From Paracoccus aminophilus JCM 7686 (GTDB lineage: Bacteria; Pseudomonadota; Alphaproteobacteria; Rhodobacterales; Rhodobacteraceae), in the NCBI RefSeq assembly GCF_000444995.1, contig NC_022041.1:1462001-1526000 (forward strand): a stretch of 64,000 nucleotides of DNA, in the 5' to 3' direction. Positions 28,085 to 38,972 of the stretch are shown here, in pieces. Under the pieces are notes generated by a model, which did not search any database, was not told the DNA's origin, and saw only the letters and a program-made list of their open reading frames with translations. Position 1 is the first letter of the stretch. Every line of letters begins with the position of its first letter. A program made the translations under genes and the position numbers.

Positions 28085-29704
28085 ATGGCAGGACGGGTGA
28101 TTCTGGCTTCAATCGCTTTGGCGGCATTCTGGCTGCCGATGGCGTCAGGGGCGCAGGGAATCGAGGCGGCTCCGGTGGCCGCGGCGCCCGCTCCGCGTCT
28201 GGTCTTTTCCGACAGCGAGATGGCTCTGGCGCAAGCCGTGGCGCGCCAGCCGGGCCTCGCCGCGTTCTATGGTACGAACGGGCTCACCCCGATTTTCACC
28301 GGAACCGAATCCGCTGCGCGCCGCGCCGCGCTGATCGAGGCGGTGTCGCGGGCCGCCGAAAACGGGCTGCCTGCCAGCCGCTATGAAGTCGAGCGCCTGC
28401 GTGCCCTGGATGCGGAGGGCGGCAATTCCCCCGAGGCCGAGCTGGTCTTTGCCCGCGTCTTTGCGCGCTGGACCCATGATATTAGTGGCGGCGTGCTCGA
28501 GCCGACCAAGGTCGATCCCAGCATCAAGCGCGTGGTCCTGCGCCGCAGCACCGACGAGCTGCTGCATGATTACGCACAAAGCCCCGATCCGACTGGGTTG
28601 CTGACGGGGATCGAGCCGCAAGACCCGCATTATCTCGCGCTGAAAAAGGCGCTCGGCGGCAAGAATGAGCTGGTTGCCCCGGCAAAGCTGAAAGAGGTCG
28701 AGCCGGGTCTGTGGAAGGTCGGCATGACCGGCGAGCCGGTCGTTGCTTTGCGCGCGCGCCTTGCCGCGATGGGCTTTGACGCCGGAAAGCCCGTGACCGC
28801 ATCCTCGGTCTTTGATGCGCCTTTGGCGGCGGAGGTCGCGAAATTTCAAGACCGCGTCGGTCTGCCCTCGGACGGGGTTGCGGGACCCAAAACCGTTGCG
28901 CGCATCAACCGCAAAGCCGGGGGCGGGGATCACGGCATTCTGGTCGCGCTCGAGCGGATGCGCTGGATGAACGGCCATGATCTCAACGCCCGTATGGTCT
29001 GGGTCAACCTGCCCGAGTTCAATGCGCGCGTCATGGAAAACGGCGCCGAGGTCTTCGAGACCCGCACCGTCATCGGTCGCGCCTCTGAAGACCGCATGAC
29101 CCCCGAGTTTTCTGACCGCCTGTCCTATCTGGTGGTCAATCCGCGTTGGAACGTGCCGCGCTCGATCACGGTCAAGGAATATCTGCCGCGGCTTCAGGCC
29201 AACCGCAATGCGGTGTCCCAGATCGATATCGTCGACGGCAACGGCAATATCATTTCGCGCGATCGGATTGATTTCTCGAAGTATACCGCTGCCAATTTCC
29301 CCTACCGGATGCGGCAGAAGGAAAGCGACGACAATGCTTTGGGACAGGTGAAGTTCATCTTCCCGAACCCCTGGAACATCTATCTGCATGACACGCCGAC
29401 GAAGCATCTCTTCGGTCAGTCGGCGCGCGCCTATTCGCATGGCTGCATCCGGATCGGTCGGCCAGTCGATCTGGCGCATGAGCTGTTGAGCGGGCAGGTC
29501 AAGGACCCGGCCGCGACCTATCAAAAGGCGCTCGACACCAAGAAAGAGACCTGGCTCGCGCTCAAGCCGACGATCCCGGTCCATCTCGTCTATTTCACGA
29601 CCTTCCCCGATGCCAATGGCCGCATCCAGCGCTTTACCGATGTCTATGGTCGCGACGGGGCGGTCTATGACGCGCTGATGCGCGCCGGGCTGGAAACTTT
29701 CTGA
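28085..29704 (+). CDS. L,D-transpeptidase, YcbB/LdtD-like
   Basis: This 539-residue exported enzyme has a signal peptide ending ASGAQG. A helical domain follows (about 60-200), then a peptidoglycan-binding-1 domain at about 215-270 (VVALRARLAAMGFDAG, FQDRVGLPSDGVAGPKT). The YkuD catalytic domain spans about 295-490 with the signature SHGCIRIGRP; the catalytic Cys is residue 454. It would make 3-3 cross-links between peptidoglycan stems. The domain order and length match E. coli YcbB. Confidence 0.92.
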   Translation: MAGRVILASIALAAFWLPMASGAQGIEAAPVAAAPAPRLVFSDSEMALAQAVARQPGLAAFYGTNGLTPIFTGTESAARRAALIEAVSRAAENGLPASRYEVERLRALDAEGGNSPEAELVFARVFARWTHDISGGVLEPTKVDPSIKRVVLRRSTDELLHDYAQSPDPTGLLTGIEPQDPHYLALKKALGGKNELVAPAKLKEVEPGLWKVGMTGEPVVALRARLAAMGFDAGKPVTASSVFDAPLAAEVAKFQDRVGLPSDGVAGPKTVARINRKAGGGDHGILVALERMRWMNGHDLNARMVWVNLPEFNARVMENGAEVFETRTVIGRASEDRMTPEFSDRLSYLVVNPRWNVPRSITVKEYLPRLQANRNAVSQIDIVDGNGNIISRDRIDFSKYTAANFPYRMRQKESDDNALGQVKFIFPNPWNIYLHDTPTKHLFGQSARAYSHGCIRIGRPVDLAHELLSGQVKDPAATYQKALDTKKETWLALKPTIPVHLVYFTTFPDANGRIQRFTDVYGRDGAVYDALMRAGLETF

Positions 29705-29716
29705 CACTCCCGCTAC

Positions 29717-29738
29717 ATCCCCTCTAAACAGAGGGGAT
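29717..29738 (+). promoter_or_regulatory. Perfect hairpin covering the lpxD ribosome-binding site
   Basis: ATCCCCTCT and AGAGGGGAT form a perfect 9-bp stem with an AAAC loop. The 3' arm contains GAGGGG, the only good Shine-Dalgarno sequence for the lpxD ATG at 29742. It could hide the site and couple or limit lpxD translation. Alternatively it only marks the end of the upstream transcript, though there is no T run. Confidence 0.6.
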
Positions 29739-29741
29739 GCC

Positions 29742-30827
29742 ATGACACGGACCATCGCAGAGCTTGCCGAAGCCCTTGGAGGACGCCTCTGGGGCGACGG
29801 CTCCATCACCGTCACCGGCGCCGCCGAACCGGGAGAGGCTGGGCCGAACCAGATCGCGCTGGCGACCGGCGCGGCCTATCTTGAGAAACTCACCGCCGGC
29901 GGGATCGCGCTTTTGGCCGAGGGCACCGATCCCGAAGCTTACGGCTTGCGCGCCGCCGTTCTGGTCGCACGTCCCCGCCTTGCCATGGCCGGGCTCACGA
30001 AAAGCTTCGATCCGGCACGTGGCCCGGCCTTGGGTATCCATCCAAGCGCGGTGGTTGCCGAAAGCGCCGTGATCGGCGCGGGCGCGGCCATCGGGCCTTT
30101 CGTCGTCATCGGCGAGGATGTGGTGATCGGGCGGAATGCCACGATTTACTCCCATGTCTCGATCGGCGAGAAAACCGTGATCGGCGATGATGTGCTCTTG
30201 CGCGAAGGCGCGCGCATTTGCCACCGCGTCACCATCGGTGACCGCTTCATCATGAACCCCAATGCCGTGGTCGGCGCCGACGGCTTTTCCTTTGTCACGC
30301 CCGAGAAATCCGGGGTCGAAGAGATCCGCGAAGGCCTGAGCCAGCGCGCCGAGATCCGCGAGCAGCACTGGACGCGCATCCATTCGCTTGGCGGCGTGGT
30401 CATCGGCCATGATGTCGAGATGGGCGCGGGCGCCTGCATCGACCGCGGCACCATCCGCGCGACCAAGATCGGCAATGGCTGCAAGATCGACAACCAGGTC
30501 CAGATCGGCCATAACTGCCAGGTTGGTGACGATTGCCTCTTTGCCGGACAGGCCGGGATCGCGGGCTCGACGCGCGTCGGCAACCGGGTCGTTCTGGGCG
30601 GCAAGGTCGGGGTGTCGGACAATATCTTCATCGGTGACGATGTCATTGCCGGAGGCGGCACGGACATTTATACCAACGTTCCGGCGGGGCGCGTCATTTT
30701 GGGCAGCCCGGCCGTGAAAATGGAGACCCATATCGAGGCGCAGAAAAATATCCGCAGGCTGCCGCGACTCTATGCGCAGGTGTCACAGCTTCAGGAAACT
30801 GTTAAAAAATTGCTCGATAAGGGCTGA
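29742..30827 (+). CDS. lpxD: UDP-3-O-acylglucosamine N-acyltransferase
   Basis: This 361-residue lipid A enzyme adds the second 3-hydroxyacyl chain from ACP. After a uridine-binding N-terminal domain, about ten hexapeptide repeats of the left-handed beta helix run from residue 100 to 320 (for example IGEDVVIGRNATIYSHVSIG). NQVQIGHNCQ places the catalytic His at residue 257. A C-terminal helix (QLQETVKKLLDKG) closes the trimer. It is outside the usual bamA-lpxD-fabZ-lpxA cluster and is followed by its own ACP and ketoacyl synthase genes. Another lpxD may exist elsewhere in the genome. Confidence 0.93.
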   Translation: MTRTIAELAEALGGRLWGDGSITVTGAAEPGEAGPNQIALATGAAYLEKLTAGGIALLAEGTDPEAYGLRAAVLVARPRLAMAGLTKSFDPARGPALGIHPSAVVAESAVIGAGAAIGPFVVIGEDVVIGRNATIYSHVSIGEKTVIGDDVLLREGARICHRVTIGDRFIMNPNAVVGADGFSFVTPEKSGVEEIREGLSQRAEIREQHWTRIHSLGGVVIGHDVEMGAGACIDRGTIRATKIGNGCKIDNQVQIGHNCQVGDDCLFAGQAGIAGSTRVGNRVVLGGKVGVSDNIFIGDDVIAGGGTDIYTNVPAGRVILGSPAVKMETHIEAQKNIRRLPRLYAQVSQLQETVKKLLDKG

Positions 30828-30841
30828 ATTTGGAGGCCGAT

Positions 30842-31101
30842 ATGACGGCAGAAATCCGTGACCGCATTGTTGCCATCATTGCCGAGCAGGCGATGCTGGA
30901 CCCCGCCGAGATCAATCTCGAAACCTCGCCGCAGGATGCGGGCATCGACAGCCTCGGGCTGGTCGAATCGATTTTCGCAATCGAAGAGGCCTTCGACATC
31001 TCGATCCCGTTCAATGCCAATGAGCCCGAGAAATCCGAATTCGACATCTCGACGCTCGGCTCGATCATCGCCGCCGTCGAGAAACTGGTGGCCGAGAAAG
31101 T

Positions 31102-31105
<4 letters not shown>
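30842..31105 (+). CDS. Acyl carrier protein, possibly specialised for lipid A acyl chains
   Basis: This 87-residue acidic protein has the ACP phosphopantetheine site DAGIDSLGLVES (Ser37). The ATG at 30842 has GGAGG five bases upstream, so the in-frame TTG at 30830 is not the start. The sequence is not that of the housekeeping AcpP. Its place between lpxD and a ketoacyl synthase recalls AcpXL of rhizobia, which carries very-long-chain hydroxy acids to lipid A. It overlaps the next gene by ATGA. Confidence 0.88.
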
Positions 31106-32846
<1,741 letters not shown>

Positions 32847-32849
32847 CAC

Positions 32850-32880
32850 AAAAGCCCGCCTGAGAAGGGCGGGCTTTTTT
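32850..32880 (+). terminator. Intrinsic terminator after ferredoxin gene
   Basis: AAAAGCCCGCC / GGCGGGCTTTT forms an 11-bp stem followed by a T run to 32880. The A run on the other side makes it usable for the convergent TetR-like gene too. Confidence 0.88.
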
Positions 32881-32917
32881 CGACAGGCTTGTTAAAGGCC
32901 GGAGCCGGGCAACGTCT

Positions 32918-33538
32918 TTACGCGGATGCCGGGCCGAAGATCTGATCGAAATAGGCCTTCATCATCTCATCGGCGAGCTGCTGCAGGTCGGTGGCTTCGC
33001 CCTCATACCAGGCATCCCGACGATCATTGACCAAGGTCGAGCTGACGCCCAGAAGAATGCTATGGGTGTTGGCGAGGATGATCTGAAGATCCGCGTCCGA
33101 CCGGATGAGGCCGCGACTTTGGCACTCGGCGAATTTCTTCATCACGAGATCGCGGATCGAATGGCGGTAACGCTCAAGCTCGGAGCCCTCGGCGACCGCT
33201 GGATCGAGCAGTGCCGTCGCGAGCAGCCGGAAAAGCGCGCGGTTATGGGCACCCCAAGCGAAATAGGCCTGGGACAAAGCGCGCAACTGGGCCGTCGGAT
33301 CCTCCGGATCGGCCGAGACGACGCCCTCACGCAAAGCATCGGCCAGGCGCACAAGGCCATGGCCGATCAATGCGATTCGCAGCGCATCCGATGAGGTAAA
33401 GCTCTCCAGAACATCGACCGTGGTGACGCCCGAATTCTTGGCGAGCTCTTGCATGGATTGCGGCAGCTGCCCGGTGTCCTCTAGGGTCCGCAGGGCAGCT
33501 GCGATCATTTCCTGATACTTGTTGCCCCTGCCGACCAT
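32918..33538 (-). CDS. TetR-like transcriptional regulator
   Basis: This 206-residue all-helical protein starts with a helix-turn-helix-like region: YQEMIAAALRTLEDTGQLPQSMQELAKNSGVTTVDVLESF. The rest resembles TetR effector domains (FAWGAHNRALFRLLATALL). I chose the ATG at 33538, with GGAAGG five bases upstream; an in-frame start at 33658 would run almost to the typA stop. The HTH is less canonical than most TetR proteins. No clear target gene adjoins it. Confidence 0.7.
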   Translation of the reverse strand: MVGRGNKYQEMIAAALRTLEDTGQLPQSMQELAKNSGVTTVDVLESFTSSDALRIALIGHGLVRLADALREGVVSADPEDPTAQLRALSQAYFAWGAHNRALFRLLATALLDPAVAEGSELERYRHSIRDLVMKKFAECQSRGLIRSDADLQIILANTHSILLGVSSTLVNDRRDAWYEGEATDLQQLADEMMKAYFDQIFGPASA

Positions 33539-33623
33539 ATCCACCTTCCCGAACGTCAAAGAGACTTTAGCAGTTTTCTTCAACTTTCGGAAAGCGGGAT
33601 TTGACGCAAAGGTAACTCTTCCC

Positions 33624-35444
33624 TCAGTTTTCTCCGCGCGACTGGCGCTTACGCTCATGCGGATCGAGGTAGCGTTTGCGCAGACGGATGTTTTTGGGCG
33701 TCACTTCGACCAGTTCATCATCGTCGATATAGGAGATCGCTTCTTCCAGCGACATCCGAACCGGCGGCGTCAGACGAACCGCTTCATCCGTGCCAGAGGC
33801 GCGAACGTTGGTCAGCTGCTTGCCCTTGAGCGGGTTCACTTCAAGGTCATTGTCACGCGAATGCTCGCCAATGATCATGCCTTGATAGATCTGCTCTTGC
33901 GCACCGATGAAGAACTTGCCGCGATCTTCGAGCTTCCAAAGCGCATAGGAAACCGAGACGCCGTTCTCCATCGAGATCAGAACGCCCTGACGGCGGCCCT
34001 GAATCGCGCCCTTGTGCGGAGCCCAGCTGTGGAAAATGCGGTTCAGCACGCCGTTGCCGCGCGTGTCGGTCATGAACTCGCCCTGATAGCCGATCAGGCC
34101 CCGCGAGGGGACATGCGCGACGATCCGGGTTTTGCCAACCCCTGCCGGTTTCATCTCGATGAGATCACCTTTGCGCACGCCGGTCAGTTTCTCGACCACG
34201 ACGCCGGTGTATTCATCATCAACGTCGATGATGGTCTCTTCGATCGGCTCAAGACGCTGACCATCTTCTTCGCGGAAAATGACGCGCGGGCGCGAGATCG
34301 ACAGCTCGAAGCCTTCACGACGCATGTTCTCGATGAGAACGCCCATCTGAAGTTCGCCGCGGCCCGAGACGACAAAGGCGTCGCCGCCAGGCGTGTCTTC
34401 GACCTTGATCGCGACGTTGGTTTCGGCCTCTTTCAACAGACGCTCGCGGATGACGCGCGACTGAACCTTATTGCCATCGCGGCCAGCCAGCGGGCTGTCG
34501 TTGATGCCGAAGGTGACCGAGATGGTCGGCGGATCGATCGGCTGCGAGGGCAGGGCGGTCTCGACCTCAAGCGCGGCCAGAGTGTCGGCCACGGTTGCTT
34601 TCGACATGCCAGCGATCGAGACGATGTCACCGGCCACGGCTTCGTCGATCGGCTGCTGGGTCAGACCGCGGAAGGCCAGAACCTTGGAGATGCGGAATTG
34701 TTCGATCCGCTCGCCGTCGCGCGACAGCGCCTTGATCGTGTCGCCGGCCTTCGCGCGGCCCGATTCGACGCGACCCGTCAGGATGCGGCCGATGAAGGGG
34801 TCGGCACCAAGCGTGGTTGCGAGCATCTGGAAGGGCTCGTCGATCTTGGCGATCTGTTTCGGCGCAGGAACGTGCTTGATGATCAGATCAAACATTGCCG
34901 ACAGATCCTTGCGCGGACCGTCAAGCTCGTTATCCGCCCAGCCGCCGATGCCCGAGGCATAGAGATGGGGGAAGTCGAGCTGTTCGTCATTCGCGCCAAG
35001 GTTGGCGAAAAGGTCGAAGACCTCGTCCAGCGCGCGGTCGGGTTCGGCTGCGGGCTTGTCAACCTTGTTCAGCACGACGATCGGGCGAAGCCCCAGCGCC
35101 AGTGCCTTCGAGGTCACGAATTTGGTTTGCGGCATCGGGCCTTCGGCCGCGTCGACCAGAAGGCAAACGCCATCAACCATCGACAGGATCCGCTCGACCT
35201 CGCCGCCGAAATCGGCGTGGCCGGGGGTATCCACGATATTGATACGCGTGCCCTTCCATTCGACGCTCGTCGCTTTGGCAAGGATCGTGATCCCGCGCTC
35301 GCGTTCGATGTCGTTGCTGTCCATGACCCGTTCGGCCACGGCTTGGTTCTCGCGGAAGGAACCGGATTGCTTCAGAAGCTGGTCAACCATGGTCGTCTTA
35401 CCATGGTCAACGTGAGCGATGATCGCGATATTGCGAATGTCCAT
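33624..35444 (-). CDS. typA: Ribosome-associated GTPase TypA/BipA
   Basis: This 606-residue translational GTPase has G1 [10 protein letters not shown]3 [15 protein letters not shown]4 [11 protein letters not shown] and domains shared with EF-G. The BipA-specific C-terminal part contains [36 protein letters not shown] in spirit, with many basic residues at the end. It binds ribosomes and helps 50S assembly and stress growth. ATG at 35444 is preferred to the TTG three bases upstream. Confidence 0.97.
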   Translation of the reverse strand: MDIRNIAIIAHVDHGKTTMVDQLLKQSGSFRENQAVAERVMDSNDIERERGITILAKATSVEWKGTRINIVDTPGHADFGGEVERILSMVDGVCLLVDAAEGPMPQTKFVTSKALALGLRPIVVLNKVDKPAAEPDRALDEVFDLFANLGANDEQLDFPHLYASGIGGWADNELDGPRKDLSAMFDLIIKHVPAPKQIAKIDEPFQMLATTLGADPFIGRILTGRVESGRAKAGDTIKALSRDGERIEQFRISKVLAFRGLTQQPIDEAVAGDIVSIAGMSKATVADTLAALEVETALPSQPIDPPTISVTFGINDSPLAGRDGNKVQSRVIRERLLKEAETNVAIKVEDTPGGDAFVVSGRGELQMGVLIENMRREGFELSISRPRVIFREEDGQRLEPIEETIIDVDDEYTGVVVEKLTGVRKGDLIEMKPAGVGKTRIVAHVPSRGLIGYQGEFMTDTRGNGVLNRIFHSWAPHKGAIQGRRQGVLISMENGVSVSYALWKLEDRGKFFIGAQEQIYQGMIIGEHSRDNDLEVNPLKGKQLTNVRASGTDEAVRLTPPVRMSLEEAISYIDDDELVEVTPKNIRLRKRYLDPHERKRQSRGEN

Positions 35445-35521
35445 CAAAACTGGCCTTTCAGGATGTAGCGCCCCCCTACCGCAAGAGGCCCCGAAACGCC
35501 AGCAGAAACGGTAAGAGCGGT

Positions 35522-35596
35522 TTATCGCAGACCAAGCAGCCCCAGAATAAACAGGACGACAACGACGAGGCCGACAAGATAGATGATCGAGTTCAT
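35522..35596 (-). CDS. Very small hydrophobic membrane peptide (24 aa)
   Basis: AAAGGAG lies seven to nine bases before an ATG at 35596. The frame encodes 24 residues: a short polar start (MNSIIY), a valine/leucine-rich helix of about 17 residues, and a C-terminal LGLR before TAA. This is one membrane span with almost nothing else. It stands alone between sulP and typA. I do not recognise a function. The strong ribosome site and clean hydrophobic pattern argue that it is real. Confidence 0.65.
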   Translation of the reverse strand: MNSIIYLVGLVVVVLFILGLLGLR

Positions 35597-35692
35597 GGCT
35601 CTTTCTCCTTTAACGCGAGCGGGGGCGATGCAACTTCGGCACTGCTCGACGATATTGATATTCAACACTTTGTTGGCGCTTCGGTTCCCGCC

Positions 35693-37501
35693 TCAGCAAA
35701 GTCCTCGCTCATCGCGTGCCGTTTCGCAACGCGGTTCTGCTCGGGTTTTCGCCGTCAGATCAGGGGCAAGCGCGGCCATGGCATCGGCATGGGTTAGAAA
35801 AACCTTGCCGCCGAGATTGTCGAGCAGATGGCTGCGCCGCAAACGGTCCATGACCGGGCCCTTGACCTCTGAGAGATGCAGCCGCACGCCCGAGCTCAAA
35901 AGCTGGTCGTTCACCGCCTCGAGCGCCTCAAGCGCGCTGGCGTCGATGGCGTTCACGGCGGGGCACATCAGCACGACATCGCGGATTTCGGGATGTGATG
36001 AGACCTGCGCATAAAGCGTTTCCTCAAGGAAACGGGCGTTCGGGAAGTAAAGGCTCTCGTCGATGCGGATCGAGAGGACATCCGGCGCGGTCACCACGTG
36101 ATGGCGGTCGACATTGCGAAAATGCTCGGTGCCCGGCACTTGCCCAACCACCGCGACATGGGGGCGCGAGGTGCGGTAGAGATGAGTCGCAAGCGACAGG
36201 ATCACGCCGGTCGCAATGCCTTTCTCGACACCAAAGCCAAGCGTTATCAGCACCGTCACCGCCATGGTCAGCCCATCGGCGCGCGAATAGGTCCAGGTCC
36301 GGGGCAGGGCTGAAAGATCAACCAGTGACAGCACCGCGATGACAATGGTTGCGGCCAAAGTCGCCTGCGGCAGATGATAGAGGAGCCCAGTTAGCGCCAG
36401 CGTCGCCAAAGCCATGCCGATGGCAGTGAGGGCGCCCGCCGCAGGCGTGCGCGCGCCGGAATCGAAATTCACCACCGACCGCGCAAAGCCACCGGTGACG
36501 GGAAAGCCGCCGACCATCGCCGCGCCAAGGTTCGAGGCACCAAGCGCGACAAGCTCTTGATCGTGATCGATCCGCTCGCGGCGGCGCGCGGCCAGCGTCT
36601 GGGCGATCGAGACGGTTTCGACATAGCCGATGATCGAGATCATCAGCGCAGGCGTCGCAAGCTTCAGCCAAATCGCGGCGTCAAAGCCCGGAAGGCTCAA
36701 CGCGGGGAGGCCAGCCGGGATCGTGCCGACCACCGCGAGCCCGCGCTCGGCCAGACCGAGGTGCCATGAGATGAAGGTGGTCAGCGCGATCGCCAGCACC
36801 GGCGCGGCGCGCACCAGCACCGCCGCAAGCCCAGGCGCCACACCGCGACGCTTCAAAAGCGGGCCGAGACCGCGCCGTGCCCAAAGCAGAAAGCCAAGCG
36901 TGCCAAAACCGATCAGCACCGCGTCAAGCCTTGTGCCGCTGAGATGGGTGGCCAAGGCTGTGGCCAGATCGGGCAGGGTCTGGCCGCCCGCCTTGATGCC
37001 CAAAAGGTTTTGCAGCTGCGAGCCCGCGATCAGGATCCCCGAAGCAGTGATGAAGCCCGAGATCACCGGATGCGACAGGAACGAGGCGAGAAAGCCCAGC
37101 CGCGCCAGCCCCATGGCGAGCAGCATCAGCCCCGAGAGCAGCGCAAGAATGGCGGCGGCAGCGACCGGAGAAACACCGGTCTCGCCCAGATTACCGACGG
37201 CGGCGGCGGTCATCAGGCTGACGACCGCAACCGGCCCGACGGCCAAGGTCCGCGACGTGCCAAAGAAGGTGTAGAGGAGCAGGGGCAGGGTCGAGGCGTA
37301 AAGCCCGGTTTCTGCCGGAAGCCCCGCCAGCAGGGCATAGGCCAAGGACTGCGGGATCAGCATGATCGTCACGATCACGGCGGCCAGCAGATCCGCCCCG
37401 AAAAGCGCGCGGTCATAGCGCCGTCCCCAATCGAGGATCGGCAGATACCGGCGCGGGCTGCGGCGAAAACGCCGCGACCCGTCAGGCCCGGTGAGGCTCA
37501 C
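35693..37501 (-). CDS. SulP-family anion transporter with C-terminal STAS domain
   Basis: This 602-residue protein has about 12-14 membrane helices. The N-terminal SLC26/SulP signature region reads VTIMLIPQSLAYALLAGLPAETGLYAS. The STAS domain starts near residue 465 (LSIRIDESLYFPNARFLEE, then VVLMCPAVNAIDASALEAL). The start is GTG with a weak ribosome site. It lies six bases after a TIGR01244 gene in a minus-strand operon with a persulfide-dioxygenase-like gene, so sulfate, sulfite or thiosulfate is a likely substrate. Confidence 0.92.
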   Translation of the reverse strand: MSLTGPDGSRRFRRSPRRYLPILDWGRRYDRALFGADLLAAVIVTIMLIPQSLAYALLAGLPAETGLYASTLPLLLYTFFGTSRTLAVGPVAVVSLMTAAAVGNLGETGVSPVAAAAILALLSGLMLLAMGLARLGFLASFLSHPVISGFITASGILIAGSQLQNLLGIKAGGQTLPDLATALATHLSGTRLDAVLIGFGTLGFLLWARRGLGPLLKRRGVAPGLAAVLVRAAPVLAIALTTFISWHLGLAERGLAVVGTIPAGLPALSLPGFDAAIWLKLATPALMISIIGYVETVSIAQTLAARRRERIDHDQELVALGASNLGAAMVGGFPVTGGFARSVVNFDSGARTPAAGALTAIGMALATLALTGLLYHLPQATLAATIVIAVLSLVDLSALPRTWTYSRADGLTMAVTVLITLGFGVEKGIATGVILSLATHLYRTSRPHVAVVGQVPGTEHFRNVDRHHVVTAPDVLSIRIDESLYFPNARFLEETLYAQVSSHPEIRDVVLMCPAVNAIDASALEALEAVNDQLLSSGVRLHLSEVKGPVMDRLRRSHLLDNLGGKVFLTHADAMAALAPDLTAKTRAEPRCETARDERGLC

Positions 37502-37507
37502 CGTCGC

Positions 37508-37930
37508 CTAGCCCCGCGCGAGCGAGGCGATCAATGGCGCCACCCCCGAAAGGTCATAGCCCGCCTTGGTCGCGGTGGCGAGAATCTCATCCAAAGGCAG
37601 ATCGCGAGCCGAGGCCAAGGCCCAGAGCACGGTCGAGCGGTTGCCCGAGCGACAATAGGCGGCCTTCGGCCCCTCAGCTGCCAGCGCCGCCGCATAGGCC
37701 GAAACCATATCGGGCGTGATCGTGCCGGGCTGGAAGGGGATGAAGTGATATTCAAGTCCCGCCGCCTCGGCAGCCGCTTTCATCGCCTCGTTGTCCAAAT
37801 CCGTGCCGATTTCCTCATCGGGGCGGTTGTTGATCAGGACGCGAAACCCCGCTTGGGCAAGGACGGCCACATCCTCGATGTCGATCTGGGGCGAAACGGC
37901 GAGATCGGGGGTGAGTTGGCGCAGGTCCAT
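37508..37930 (-). CDS. TIGR01244-family sulfur transferase / phosphatase-like protein
   Basis: This 140-residue protein matches the DUF442/TIGR01244 group: LTPDLAVSPQI at the start, VLINNRPDEE, and a phosphatase-type loop CRSGNRS with a likely catalytic Cys. The ATG at 37930 has GGAG six bases upstream. In many bacteria this domain is fused to, or beside, a metallo-beta-lactamase-type persulfide dioxygenase, and here that gene lies directly upstream. A sulfurtransferase role is inferred from this link. Confidence 0.88.
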   Translation of the reverse strand: MDLRQLTPDLAVSPQIDIEDVAVLAQAGFRVLINNRPDEEIGTDLDNEAMKAAAEAAGLEYHFIPFQPGTITPDMVSAYAAALAAEGPKAAYCRSGNRSTVLWALASARDLPLDEILATATKAGYDLSGVAPLIASLARG

Positions 37931-38009
37931 CGGGGTCTCCATCATGCAGCGGCCGAAAGCGATGGCGAGACGGTTCAACCTCTGAGGGGTGACTGTCAAG
38001 CCAGGATGT

Positions 38010-38876
38010 TCAAAGCTTGTTCAAGGGCACCTTGAGATAGCTGTTCCCGTCCTCTTCCGGGGGCGGCATATGGCCCGCGCGCATATTGATCTGCAGGGAC
38101 GGGATGATCAGGCGTGGCGCGCCGAGCGTGGCATCGCGGGCCTCGCGCAGCTTGACGAAATCTTCCTGCGCGCGACCGCCACCGATATGGATATTGCCCG
38201 CACGCTCTGCCGCGACTGTGGTCTCCCAGCGGAACTCCTTGCGGCCCTCGGGCAGGTAATCATGACCGACGAAGATCCGGGTCTCATTGGGCAGAGCGAG
38301 GATCTTCTGGATCGAGCCGAACAGCAGATCAGCCGAGCCTCCGGGGAAATCACAGCGCGCGGTGCCATAATCGGGCATGAAAAGCGTGTCGCCCACGAAA
38401 GCGGCATCGCCGATGACATAGGTCAGGCAGGCCGGCGTATGGCCGGGCGTATGCAGGACCCGCCCCTCAAGCGCGCCGATCTCGAAGGTATCGCCCTCGG
38501 CAAACAGCCGGTCGAACTGGCTGCCGTCGCGCTGGAACTCCGAGCCCTCGTTGAAGATCTTGCCGAAGGTGTCCTGCACCACGGTGATGCGCTCACCGAT
38601 GCCGATCTTGCCACCCAGCCGCTCTTGTAGATAGGGCGCGGCGGACAGGTGATCGGCATGGACATGGGTTTCGAGCACCCAATCGGTGATCCAGCCGTGC
38701 TCCTTGACGAAAGCCACGATCGCATCGGCGCTGCGCGTGTCGGTATGCCCCGAGGCATAGTCGAAATCGAGCACGGAATCGACGATCGCGACATGCGTGC
38801 TTGCAGGATCGCGCACGATATAGCTGACCGTATTGGTTGCCGGATCGAAGAACGCATGAACTTCGGGCTGGGCCAT
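38010..38876 (-). CDS. MBL-fold hydrolase, persulfide dioxygenase (Blh/ETHE1)-like
   Basis: This 288-residue metalloprotein has ETHVHADHLSA (HxHxDH), TPGHTPACL, FVGDTLFMPDYGTARCDFPGG and FVGHDYLPEGR, the ligand set and spacing of persulfide dioxygenases. The ATG at 38876 is preferred to an upstream in-frame GTG because AAGG is eight bases away. It would oxidise glutathione persulfide to sulfite. With the next two genes it forms a sulfide-detoxification operon; the sulfite or sulfate product could leave by SulP. No sulfide:quinone reductase or BigR regulator gene is visible nearby. Confidence 0.88.
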   Translation of the reverse strand: MAQPEVHAFFDPATNTVSYIVRDPASTHVAIVDSVLDFDYASGHTDTRSADAIVAFVKEHGWITDWVLETHVHADHLSAAPYLQERLGGKIGIGERITVVQDTFGKIFNEGSEFQRDGSQFDRLFAEGDTFEIGALEGRVLHTPGHTPACLTYVIGDAAFVGDTLFMPDYGTARCDFPGGSADLLFGSIQKILALPNETRIFVGHDYLPEGRKEFRWETTVAAERAGNIHIGGGRAQEDFVKLREARDATLGAPRLIIPSLQINMRAGHMPPPEEDGNSYLKVPLNKL

Positions 38877-38972
38877 CTCCGCCACCTTTTTGTTCCGTTG
38901 AGACGGTTACGACTTAAGGATAGGGCCGGGAAGCTTCAACCGCAACTTTCGCGGCGGACCCGGCCCAAGGAG

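Noticed and set aside
33519..35468. 649-codon open frame antisense to typA
   Set aside because: It is a shadow of a highly conserved gene and has no recognisable domain.
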